Positions 1 through 11,000 of a DNA stretch of 64,000 nt are shown piece after piece. Source of the DNA: Spongospora subterranea f. sp. subterranea (taxonomy: Eukaryota > Endomyxa: Phytomyxea > Phytomyxea > Plasmodiophorida); assembly GCA_049724395.1 (NCBI GenBank), contig JAUGWO010000095.1, positions 61,555-125,554 on the forward strand, read 5' to 3'. The notes beneath the pieces were generated by a model. The model was not told the DNA's origin. It did no database searches and saw only the letters and a list, made by a program, of their open reading frames with translations. Every line of letters begins with the position of its first letter. Positions within the stretch are counted from its first letter, which is position 1. Both the position numbers and the translations under genes were made by a program.

Positions 1-2571
1 ATCGTCCAGGAGCTGCAACAGCTGATGTCGCAAGATGCTGATTCTATGGTAAATTGTTGATTGTCTTGGTGCTTATTGGCACGCTCGATGTTTCTGCAAT
101 GTTGCTTATTGCTGTCAAATTCTGACCATGTGAATACAAGTTGAAAACCACAGCTCAACTCTATTTTGCAGGATGGCTCTGCCCGAGATCGCTACTTCGA
201 ACGTCTGTCAAAGTCAGTTCGCACTGCGAACGAATTCAACGTTGGTCATCCGATCTATCGTACTGCTTATGAGAAACTGGTATTCTTCATCGAAAGTCGC
301 ATGGATGATGGGACTCGGTGCGTGCCGTCCCGCCACATTTACGTGAATCCATTTAAGTAGTTTCTCGTTAGCGATCTGCTAGAAGACGCATTGCGTAAAT
401 GCAACCGCGAGTTATTGGAGTCGTCAATTCAGCAGGCAGATTCGTTTGAATACAATACCAAACTGGTGGGTAGAAGCGCATACAACGAGGTTATCGTTGA
501 TAAATCGCTCTGTAGGTGCGGCAATGCAAGAAATTATTGTCCCGAATATTGCGCATTGATGCAGAAACTGAGTCAGCGTTGGCGCTGCTCGAAAAAGAGC
601 ATATGACCGCTGTGGTTAATTCTGCGCGTGAAATAGGATACTGGTATACTGGATGTTTGGTTCACAAAACTCTGCCGCCAATATATGATTTTGCAGGAGT
701 GATACAATTGCTTATTATGATCAGCTACTGGCTCTGTCTCATCGTGAACTGCTGAAAGTGCAATTGAAACAGGTGCATTTGCAATTTGGGATGGAAAAAT
801 CGTGAGTGAATCGGATTGTTCAGGCCGTCGCTGTTGGCAACACTGGCAAGGCCATTCGCCTCACGATTCAGATGAAAAACGATGTGTTCTTGCAGCAATC
901 GGAAATGTTCGATCTTCATAAGTGCGGCATGTTAAAACCCCCTGACGAGTGGGCATCTGAAAAGTTCCTCACAATGCATCGGTATCGCATCGATATAAAA
1001 GTTTTTTAACCCCAACATTGCAGCTTGAAGAAATTTGCGCTCTATTTAGTTGAATTTCGAATCCATTGTCTATTACAGGGTTTTGACTGTCAATGCCTAG
1101 AGATAAGCTTCGACTTGAAATGTTATCGTGGTCGGATACCGAAATTCATGCACCTCTCACGCGGCTGACAGATGGTGCTGATATGAAAGAAGCTGGGAAA
1201 TCAGTATTACACGCCTTCAAATCTTTACAAGCTTATATGGGCGACCGAAAATCCGACAAAGCGTCAAGTGAAGGTCTGTTGACATATCCGTTCCAACCCT
1301 TTTGCTCAACAGACCTTTCCTGTTCATCAGGTTATTCCCTGATAACGTTAGGTCACAGTCGCCCGGATTTGCGCGACGAGCTATATTTCTACATCTTGAA
1401 GCAATTGACAAAAAACCCTAACCCTGACTCAGTCCGCAAAGGATGGGTGATATTAGGCGGATTCATTGCGTCGTTTCCCCCGGGATCGGGTTTTGAAAAC
1501 TTCTTAGAGGTCTGAAAATTGTTTGATATTTAATTTTGTAAACACACATTTTGAGTCATATTGTTAGGTATGGTTGCGGAACAATGCTCAAAATCAGGAT
1601 TATCTAGGGGCGCTGCACGCTATCTGTTATAGCGGTGCCCGACAACTTCCGGTGACGCCGGCCGAATTGGACAATATCGTTGAGGTCTTGAGGTACGCAG
1701 ACGGCATTCAGACAGCAGCGTTCTGTGTTCGGCGTTTATCCATCGTCCCTTTTGAGTTGTCATATTTTTGAAACTTTGATGCCTAGCGTTTCAAACCAAT
1801 TTGGGACATCTCGTTAATTCTGATGAGGAATTTTTTATGTCATCAGGAATCGTACTTTAGAGTACGCTGAGCCCCTGCCAACTGGAACACCACCGTACGA
1901 AGATCTCTTGACTCCATTTGACCTGTCTGTGGACGAAATCGAGTTTCGACGCAAGGCGCCTGGTCCGGCTGCCAGTTCTCAGAAACAAGCGAAAGTCGCC
2001 ACCCCGGTTACAGTCTCCGTAACCGCTGGTGCCGTTGAAGGCAAATCGTCTCCAACGGTATTTCAACTCCTCGTCGAATTTCACTCGCATTTGCAAATCA
2101 AAAGTTTGCTCTGCTTTTTTTGGAGATATGTTACTGTGTTACACTGAATTCATTATGTATTCAACTTGCATACACTAATTGACATGATTGGCAGCGCTCA
2201 CGAGCTCACGACTCTCGAGCGTCTCAAGCTGCGCTATTCCAGTCCAAGGTTTGGCGTGAAACATACCTTACACAAAAACAGCGAGTAAATCTTAACGTTG
2301 AGATGACAGGCGAAGATGAAACAGCGTATGTCGTCCCGACATCAAACTACCTGGCAAGCGATCGTCGATGCGAACACGAAGGCTACTTACTTCTGGAATT
2401 CTGCTACGGGCGAATCGACCTGGGAAATGCCTGCGGTAATTCCATTGCTTTGAAATGATCGTTTACCCAGTTCCAGTTCCATTCTGTTCATAGTTGTACA
2501 ATATTGATTGATACCATGATTTTCTAGGATTTGAAATTCGGTGTCGCTGATGAGGTCAAGCCGCGCTTCTA
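1..2571 (+). CDS. MyTH4 and WW domain protein, 3' part
   Basis: The gene enters from the left edge; about ten exons are visible. The first part is helical and Glu/Lys/Gln-rich (for example QLLALSHRELLKVQLK near 725-770), probably coiled coil. A MyTH4 domain follows at about 1100-1725: it has LTYPFQPF, LRDELYFYILKQLTKNPNP and GWVILGGFIASFPPGSGFE, then, after an intron, WLRNNAQ and ARQLPVTPAELDNIVEVLR. A Pro/Ala-rich linker leads to a WW domain near 2345-2430 (TTWQAIVDANTKATYFWN, then GESTWEMP). The last exon encodes DLKFGVADEVKPRF and stops with TAA. MyTH4 domains bind microtubules or actin and occur in myosin and kinesin tails and some RhoGAPs. No motor, FERM or RhoGAP domain is visible, so the class is unknown; a myosin or kinesin tail is one possibility. 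The in-frame TGA at 803 falls inside a 51-nt intron (773-823). Confidence 0.8.
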
Positions 2572-2598
2572 AAAGTCGCCTGGTTCAAATAACTGTAT

Positions 2599-2604
2599 AA
2601 TAAA
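2599..2604 (+). promoter_or_regulatory. AATAAA polyadenylation signal
   Basis: An AATAAA hexamer lies 28 nt after the stop codon of the MyTH4/WW gene, at a spacing usual for mRNA 3'-end formation. Confidence 0.45.
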
Positions 2605-2797
2605 GCTGAAGAAAACCACACTTTGTTCATATTTTGGTATCGACTGTTCGGAAATCGGTTATCAGGAAAATCAGTTAAGTTCTACAAATTAGCCAAGCCC
2701 GGAAGACTTCACAAAGAGAACTCAGATTTAGAGTAACGCCAATACAGCCAATACATCGAGAGTGGCGACAAAATGAAAAAAGACAATGGCTAATGAG

Positions 2798-2803
2798 TTT
2801 ATT
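2798..2803 (-). promoter_or_regulatory. AATAAA polyadenylation signal for GrpE
   Basis: TTTATT on the plus strand reads AATAAA on the minus strand, 22 nt past the GrpE stop codon. The two convergent genes thus end about 250 bp apart, each with its own hexamer. Confidence 0.45.
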
Positions 2804-2824
2804 GGCCAGGCAACTTGCATGAAT

Positions 2825-4357
2825 CTAAATTTCATCGGATTTTGGAGGCGCTATGCTTGATTTGACCGTGGAGACTCCCGCTGGACGCAAAACTCGATCT
2901 TTGAACATATACCCTAACGCAACACACATTTTCAAACGCTGTCACCAATGACCAGAACAAGAATCTTCAACTGGATAACAGAAGAAAATAGCAATTCAAT
3001 CAAAACTTCAAAATTGATCGTCATTCATGAATGCGATTTCTAAAAAACATCAACGCACCTGTTGAAACTATCGAAGATATGGTTCCGTTAACGTCTGTCT
3101 CAGATGGAGTCTGAAATAGGGCCGAGTGAAAGTTGGGATCAAAAGTCATACCGACATTGACGTCCATCTAGACCGAGCGTCAGCCATGGTGCGGAGGCAA
3201 TACAACATCCGACAAATATTAATATACACCGACTGTTGAAGTGTTTCTCAAACAAAACTCTGGCAAACTTAACGTAATGGAACCAATCAGAGACATATAA
3301 ACGGACAACCCAATACTTGCCCTATCGATGCCATGTTTATGGAATATTTTCCTAAGACCATTCTCTGTCAGCTGAAGCCCCTCGACCAATGACTGCAGCG
3401 GTGCACTTGTTTCGGCCGCACCTTTGTCCACATTATCCAGAGCTCGGTTTAGATTATCGGCAACCTGATATCATGTAAATTGACAATCACGTCACGAGAA
3501 CACTCAAATTGATTTCCGGCAACAATGTCGATAACGAAAAATACGCACGTTGATTCAGTAAAATGGAAAAATACAACGCTACCGTCCAATACAAAAAATA
3601 GCGTCTCAAAACATGAAACAGGTGCGTTACCTCGAGCATGTCCTTAGCAAAAGTCTGAACTGAATAAGCATATGCGTTATCAACATCACGTCGAGATCTC
3701 GATCGCACATTTTCCATTTCTAAACTCGTTTAATTCAAATCAGCAACTCATCCAAAAAAACGTGAATGGGGAAAGCGTAATAGCAGAAACTAAGCACGAA
3801 AAAATAATTGAGTGAGATTTGAACTCAACAATTATTATTAGTTAAATATCCGACGGAACGTTCAGTAAAGGTCACCGATGAAAAAAGTTGCATGACGTTC
3901 CATGGCGATCAACTCAAACTTTTAAAGTGCCGAAAGCTGAAAACTGATTGAAATAAGAATAACATATGCAACCGGTGATGTCTATCAATACCTGCCAAGG
4001 ATCTATACAGCTTGTCGGTGACTTCAGCGAGTTTAGCATCTTTCTCGGCTATCAAGTCAGCCATCGCCGCAATATCGGGCAGGCCATTTTCGGCCTGCGC
4101 GACCTCCTCGTGCTGTTCAGCAGTGGGTTGTGTTTCCTACGTTACCCAATGCAGTGATAAGTCATTGATGGGCAGGATTCTAAACGTTACACTACTACCT
4201 GTGCCTGGTCCGGGACAGGATCGTGTGCAGCCGCCGAAGTGCCATTGGTCGATCCATTGCTGGGCGGAGTGCGTGTTGATAAGGGCGCAATCGGCCGGTG
4301 CGACACCCTATAGACGGCGCGATGGCGCAAGACCCCAGCAACGAGACGGTTCATCAT
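2825..4357 (-). CDS. GRPE: Mitochondrial GrpE-type nucleotide exchange factor
   Basis: Six exons on the minus strand give a protein of roughly 235 aa. GrpE (Mge1) releases ADP from mitochondrial Hsp70 during protein import and folding. The first exon encodes an Arg/Ser/Thr-rich, acid-poor leader (MMNRLVAGVLRHRAVYRVS), as expected of a matrix-targeting peptide. Then follow an acidic helical segment, the GrpE core ENVRSRSRRDVDNAYAYSVQ and TFAKDMLEVADNLNRALDNV, the segment GLRKIFHKHGID, the beta-domain start MTFDPNFHSALFQ, and the end YMFKDRVLRPAGVSTVK. All of these match the GrpE family pattern. Splice sites join cleanly, for example LYRSLA to EMENVRS. The gene converges on the MyTH4/WW gene and diverges from NDC80 across about 1 kb. 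Confidence 0.92.
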
Positions 4358-5375
4358 ATTGCAGAAATGATTATGCGCGATATTGGCGGATGATGGTGAG
4401 GGGCGGAGTTGACGACGCCAGCGGGAAACCGTGACGGACATGTCCCAGTGATATCCTGACCGTGAACTGCATAGTGTATCTTCATGACCGTGACCAATAA
4501 ACGAAAAGTGTTTGGAATTATCACTTAAATGAGACCTGTCCAAGCTCCTGGAAAAAAGCATAACATTTTCGTTAATCATGATAACTTCTTTGATAGCAAG
4601 TCCGAAGTTTACGATAAATAAGTTGAAAAATGGTGATCAGAGTACTGAAAATTCCTAAACAAGTGTGTCTTTCTCAAAGTTTAACGATATCTTAAAGATC
4701 TGATGACGGTTTTTGGGGATGACAGTTTGAATAATGCAATGGAGTTGGGTTAACTGAAAATCGCTATGAATATTCAAGTTGAACTTTATACATATCGTTT
4801 ATAAGTTGATACGACATGCACATAACGAACCAAAAGAGTTTATGCTAAATGGGTTCAATTACGCCGAACTTGATCAACGAACTGGCCGCATTTGGTTTGA
4901 CGACTATTTATCGTTCGTCATGATCAAATCAAGGACCGCAAAAATGCTCACATGCAAAGACAACAAAGAAATTATCTTCAGTAAAATGTCGACAAACAGA
5001 AGTCTGGATTCGCAATGTATTGCCCAGTTTGCCGACCCGAGCTGTCTCGTTCATCGTTTCATTAGTGGAGTTCCGACGTTCAGCAGTGGGCAGAGGTGAC
5101 AATCCTAACGCGTTGACCCTATACGAACACGCAGTGAAATATCCACCGTTGTTGGAATGGGGTTCATCCAATGCTGGGTCGCAAGCGCAGCTATGATGGG
5201 TACCCCAGTTCTTGGCTGTCACTGAGAAGGCATCAAAAATTTCTTACGGTGTACGATCCCTTCACAGCGTGGAGTAACAGTTGCGACTGCGCGCCTTTTT
5301 GTCGAGAGAGTTTCTGTTTGGAATTGGATTACCCTAATATTAACATCGGTTTCCCTAAAGAAGGGCGATTTGCAA
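4358..5375. other. Intergenic region between GrpE and NDC80
   Basis: About 1 kb separates the divergent GrpE and NDC80 start codons and probably holds both promoters. Short open frames exist on both strands (such as 4779-5099), but none has a recognisable domain or convincing splice partners. I see no TATA-like or repeat signal I would defend. Confidence 0.5.
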
Positions 5376-7752
5376 ATGACAGTTGTTCCAGGACGGCGAC
5401 AGACTCTTGGTGTTTTGAACAATAATGTTCCACCAAGGACCCAGTCCCTTGGCGGCAAGCGGGCATCTCTCGCCCCTCGTCTTTCCATCTCATCTTCTAC
5501 TCGACGTCTGTCCATGTCTGCGACGTGTTTAAAATCTATTCGTCTAGATTATAAGTTCTCCTTAGGTTCAGCGGAAGACAATCGAGCATTGCGTCTGACC
5601 CAAGGCCCATCGGTAGCAAAACTTTTCAGCAAGATAACATTCGCGCTTTGATCAAATTTCTCACTCTGCATGGTTATGACCGCGAAATATCACCAAAGAT
5701 TTTATTCACCCCTTCACGGTTTCTGATACTATACATGATGCTGTAGATGTCTGACAGTTATTTTATAGCAACGATTTCGTCTACATTGTTACTTTTTTAT
5801 TCCGTCACATCGATCCAAACTTCAACTTCGATCAGGTCGCACAGAACTGGGGCGATGACTTTCCGACTTTCTTCGAAGCCCTCGGTATAGTATAATCGTA
5901 AATGTCTGAAGTTTTCGAGATTTCCTCATTTCGGTTAGGTTATCCGTTCAAGATCAGCAAGCGCAGTCTGTTGTCAGTCGGTTCGCCGCATACATGGCCC
6001 GCATTATTGGCAGCTTTAGTATGGCTAATCGAGCTCATTACGACTGTGGAATCTATCGAGTCTCATCAAAAGTCTGTGGAAAGCCTCGGTGATGCTCAAG
6101 GCGAAAAGGTTTTCTATGGGTATTTGGCTACCGCATATACCAAGTTCTTAGAGGGATCCGATAATTTTTCCTTCATGGAAAGTAGTTTAGCAGACCAATT
6201 CAAGGTTTGGCGTTACTGATCCTCTTTTTTGAGTTGTTCTTGTTTATGTTGACAGTTATGATAAAGCATGGAATTGGTTCAGAACTTATGTTTCCATAAT
6301 TACATTTACATTAACTTCACTTCCAGGAAAAAAATGCAGCTGTACAACAAGAAGTCTCTGATTCTCGTCGCGAGCTTGAAGAAGTTCGACAAGAGATTCT
6401 TCAACTCCAAGCGGGGCGTTCCGCACTTGCTGACGCACAGGATCGCCGTCGTGATTTAGCTGCAGACGCGGCCAAATTCGAACGCCTTGTGTCAGAACTT
6501 ATCGAGTTCAAGAAGAATATTGCTAGAACTCGTGTCTCGATTGAAGAACAGGTCTTTGAAGACGATGCCATTTGTTCCTGGACTTGATATACTGTTTTTG
6601 AAGGTCAGTGCCGGACGCGCCAACCTATCCGCTGCAGAGGCCGAGGCATGTTCTTTGCGGGAGCAACTGGGAAAGCAAGAGATGTCAGCCGTGGACGTCG
6701 CTCGAATCCAGGTAGCACCTTTACCCCAGACCTGTGCTATGCATTGTTTACTTTTAATCAGGCCGAAAAACAAACTTTACAGCAGACACTTGAAAAAGCT
6801 GCAAGCGGATTGCGAGCAAGTTAAATCACGTACTTGGCAAACTGAGGTAGGCTTGTTTAGAGCATTTCAAATTGTTGTGACCCTTGTTGCAATTTGTGGG
6901 TCGGTAATCAAAACTCCACACATGTCACTTACTCTAATTTCAGATGGCAATCAGCAATGCTATGGATTCTTTGCTTTGTTCTGCGCAGCAATATAACCAA
7001 ACAGCCCTTCGCGCAGGCCTCTTACCGCTTGACAGCGGTAAGTACGCCCATGGGATCGACTATGCATTGCACTTGAACACTTCTGGGGATACCATCGACG
7101 AAATGTTATCCGGAGCTGACTTAAAACGAACAGTGAAACCGGCTCTCAACAAGCTGAAACAGAGTTTTCGCAAAACCCTCAGAAAACAGGTATTTTGTGA
7201 AGTCGTGCCTTTACAAAAACATGTGTAAATGATTGCTAGGCCGTTGATAAACGCAGAGCGCAAGAAGCATTAACCCAGTCGGCTGATTTACGATCCGAGA
7301 AAACGGACGAATTGCTAACATTACAGGTAGAAGGACAATTTACGGTGCATGCTGTTGGATTTATCTGCAACTTTCTGAAACTGACTGCAATGCCCGAATT
7401 GTTATTTATATTTGTGTTTGGCTAGAATCGCTTGGCGAAGTTGGAGTCAAGCTACCGTGAACAACGAGACCTCAAAAATGGAGAGTTGAGAGACCGGGTG
7501 GCACGTATCGAAGATCTTGAGCTTTCTATTCAGTCGATGTCAAGTTCAGAGACAACAGCGCTGGCCGAGAGTGAAGAGATGCTTCAACAAACCCGGAATG
7601 ATTTGACTCGCATCATGTCTGTGACCAGCGACGAGCAGATCTGTCTTCGCGACCTAATCACACAGACAATGGAGGAGTTGGCTCAGCACAAAGTTCATAT
7701 TGCCATGACCCTGGCTTCCCTTGATGACCTCGCCATAAGCTGCCTTCAATAA
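5376..7752 (+). CDS. NDC80: Kinetochore protein NDC80 (HEC1)
   Basis: NDC80 is the microtubule-binding subunit of the outer-kinetochore Ndc80 complex. The product begins MTVVPGRRQTLGVLNNN, the typical basic Ser/Arg-rich tail with an RRQTLG segment. The calponin-homology domain follows over several exons: DPRPIGSKTFQQ, FLTLHGYDREISPK, IVTFLFRHIDPNFNF, ALGYPFKISKRSLLSVGSPH and TWPALLAALVWLIELI. The rest is long coiled coil. The coiled-coil stretch ARIQ-AEKQTLQQTLEK is in one frame, but the conserved continuation LQADCEQVKSRTWQTE is in another. One A too many in the A5 run at 6793-6797 would explain this. No splice pair restores the frame. The C terminus is KVHIAMTLASLDDLAISCLQ. Start chosen as the ATG just before the RRQTLG tail. 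Confidence 0.93.
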
Positions 7753-8098
7753 TTGGCATACATCTTCTATCCCATCCATTTCATTTTTTTTAATTAATAC
7801 ACGGTTCCATATCAAAATTAATTTGAAGTATTTTGTTACAAATTCGATTAGTGTTTTTAATTGACTGTCTAAAAAATAAATAGTACGTAAGTGTTTTCTA
7901 TTCGAAAAGTATGTAATCTTTTCCGACGATAACGGTTATCTTCGGGAAGCAGTACGGCAAAATGATCGCTGGAGCAGTTTTTACTACTGACTCATCTCGA
8001 TTGGATCGTTATCTGAAGAGGTCCATCCATTTTCGGTAGGCACAAAAAAACATTCCAACGTGACAGGGCGATAGCCCAAACGAGTCAAGTCTAGCGCC
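7753..8098. other. Intergenic region NDC80 to channel gene
   Basis: AT-rich 3' region of NDC80, with AATAAA at 7875-7880, followed by the presumed promoter of the channel gene. No coding feature seen. Confidence 0.5.
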
Positions 8099-11000
8099 AT
8101 GTCAACAACTTTGGTATCCAACGCAGATAAAAGCCTGGCAACGTCGCGCCCCGTTATCAAATTGCGAGTTGCGGCTGCTGCGGCTCTTCCTCAATCCAAA
8201 CAGCAAGACCCAACCACAGTCTCAACGTTTTTATCGCATTTCGATAAGCTTCGAGGGTTTTCACTGGATCGGGTAGTAAACTCTTCGCACATGTGTCTGC
8301 TATGTAGCTACATTATTGATCCTGCGTAGGATGCCGGTCAGCTTGGAACCCGATTACAACAACGCAAGGCGTTATATGCGGGAACGAGGTCCATGTTCCT
8401 ATTCGGATCGAAATCGCCATTGCGTGTCGCCGCGATGACAGTAGTTTTTCACCCTGCGTTCGACTACGTAGTCTTGGCGGCCGTTCTGGCTAACTGTATC
8501 ATGCTGGTCACTCTTGTACGGTGCTAAACATGCAGTTTCATGATGTTAACAGCGAATTGTTCCTGCTCTTCTCTACCCATCGTTTTTTTTATACACTTTT
8601 GCTATTTCGCGTATTCATTACCCCTAACTTGAGGTCGCGAAGCCTTGATATTATATTTTTTCTTCTTACCTTGTTTTGCTGATCAAATTTGGTTTGGATT
8701 GCTTACAGAGTGCAGACCCGTCGGACGCTACATCTACCCTAAACAATATTGTGTCGGGCATATACGTGTTTGAGATGGCCCTTAAAATCATCGCCATGGG
8801 CTTCATTTACACACCCCATTCGTATCTGTCTGACCCGTGGAACCGGTAATTTGCAGACGATCTGATATTGCTTCTGTTTGTTATCCTATTCACCTGATTT
8901 CCTCAATCGTAAACAATCGTTTCTTTCATCTTGTTTAACAAACGAAAATAAGCGAATGTATTGGCTAAACCCAGGTTGGATTTTTTCTTGGTGATCACTA
9001 CCGTCCTCAATCTGTTTTCTCTATTCGGTGATATACGCAGCTTGCGCTTACTGCGAATCCTACGTCCGTTGCGAGTTGTCAACGCTGTCCCGGGGATGCG
9101 CATCATGGTTCAGGTAATCTCTCCGCTGCTTTATCGGTTGATAGTATCTCAACAATTTCTCTGCTGTTTAATAGAGTCTTCTGAACTCACTACCGAACTT
9201 GGCCAACGTCGTTGGCTTGTTCGCGTTTATGCTGTTCACGTTTGGAATAGTTGGAATGCAGTTTTACAGCGGTACGTCGAGCGTCCTGCATGATGTCTGA
9301 CTCAATCTTGAACGGCGTATTCCAGGGAACCTGCGTCAGCGGTGCTTCGACAGCGAATCTGGGGTCATGATCGAAGATGGCCACTTCTGTTCGGTGACAC
9401 CGTTTGGGCGACAATGCCCGACAGGTCAAGTCTGCGCTGACTCTGGCATGAACCCGAGGTAAACAAGCAAATACCGTTCGTCAAAATCAGTCAACGATGA
9501 TGCCCTCTCCAATATTCAAATCTTTATTTGCAGCAATAACCTGCAAATTCGCCTGTTATATTGGTATACGACTGAATATTTTTTGCAAACCTGCTTTGCT
9601 TGTTCACAAATGAGGTCTTTAATAGTGATAAAGCATGACATGAATTATTGTCATGTTGGGTTGGATATCAGTTATCTTGGCCAGTTGTGTTTGGGTATCA
9701 GTTATCTTGGCCAGTTGTGTTTGGGTATCAGTTATCTTGGCCAGTTGTGTTTGGGTATCAGTTATCTTGGCCAGTTGTGTTGCATTTGGTGGCTCTGGTG
9801 GTAACAAGTGTCACTTCAGAGGGGGTGTGATCAGTTTCGACAACATTTTGGTGTCGTGGTTGACAATATTCACGTGCATAACGGGAGAGGGATGGACCGA
9901 CATCATGTATATGGTAATCGTGTCTCCACTATACATGCACAGGAAAACGCTAAATTGCCCTTCTTGTTTCCCCTTGGTGCTCAACATTTTCCAGTCTGCA
10001 GAATATCTTGTATTTGCAATGGTTATGAAACACGCCTTGTTTGAAATTCAACACGTTTGAGTAGCTTTCGTTATTCCATTTTCATCTAAGACGAAAATAG
10101 TGACTGGTAGTGTTGTTGTTTTGTGTACAGGTTGATGAAGCCGTCTCTCCATATCAGGTCTCATTCGACATGATGCTTCTATATGTGTTTATCTGGTCAT
10201 TGATACCGCGCTTGTACTGTTAGGAGATTTATTTCGGCGTATTAATGGTACTCGGGATGTTTTTCTTCGTACCGTTAGCAGTCGCAGTCATATTCATACG
10301 ATTCGAGCAAGCTAAATCAGAGGAATCTGAACGACAGGTCAGTCAGCTAAGGGGAATACGAATGCACTGATTCATTCACTCAACAGGCTGCACGGCAAGC
10401 GGAATTAGAACGGCTGGCAAGCGAAATAACTGACGGCGATCAGCTTCGTAGTCTAGCGGCGTTTGCCGAGACCGCAGAGGAGAAAACCAAGATCCACCAA
10501 CTCGTCCGCAAAGCACAGCTTGTTGCCAAACTTCAGCGCAACGTCGCTACTGTATCTGGCACATCAGATGGCGATACCGGCAAGTGGGCGGCTGTTCGCC
10601 AATCACCGTTACCCGGTCAGGTAACGCCATCCTGCTGCCCTTGTCCATGGCACTTGCTGTTTGATGACTTTTCACCTTTCAGGTGACTGGCGAAGGTGAA
10701 CTACAAGCGGCGCCAAGTCCGATAATAGACAATGGCGCAAAGGCATCGCTCTCGTCTAAGCTCAGGGTGAACTCTTTAGCACTACGCTCGTTCCAGCGTG
10801 TATATAAACCCGCAGCGGGACTGGTAAATAATGACGATACTATGCTCGGCAAAGATCACCCCGACACTGGTTTAGCTATCGTTGCTCATAAAACCCACCC
10901 TGTCGTGATGTTTAATGAAATAGTGTGTTATGGCGGCTTATGTATGCTCTGATCTAGGGGGTGCTCACGATTATTGTGTTGCGCTATCGTGGGCATCTGC

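Noticed and set aside
803-805. In-frame TGA in the MyTH4/WW gene as readthrough or recoded stop
   Set aside because: A phase-0 intron at 773-823 (donor GTGCAT, acceptor TTCAG) removes it and keeps the frame on both sides.
4779-5222. Two overlapping ORFs of about 100 codons between GrpE and NDC80
   Set aside because: On opposite strands over the same DNA, with no family similarity and no splice partners; most likely chance.
9661-9780. CRISPR array
   Set aside because: Units are directly abutting with no spacers, inside a eukaryotic intron.
9583-9830. Tandem repeat frames on both strands as repeat-protein genes
   Set aside because: They arise because the 30-bp unit is divisible by three and lacks stops; the region is flanked by good splice sites of the channel gene.
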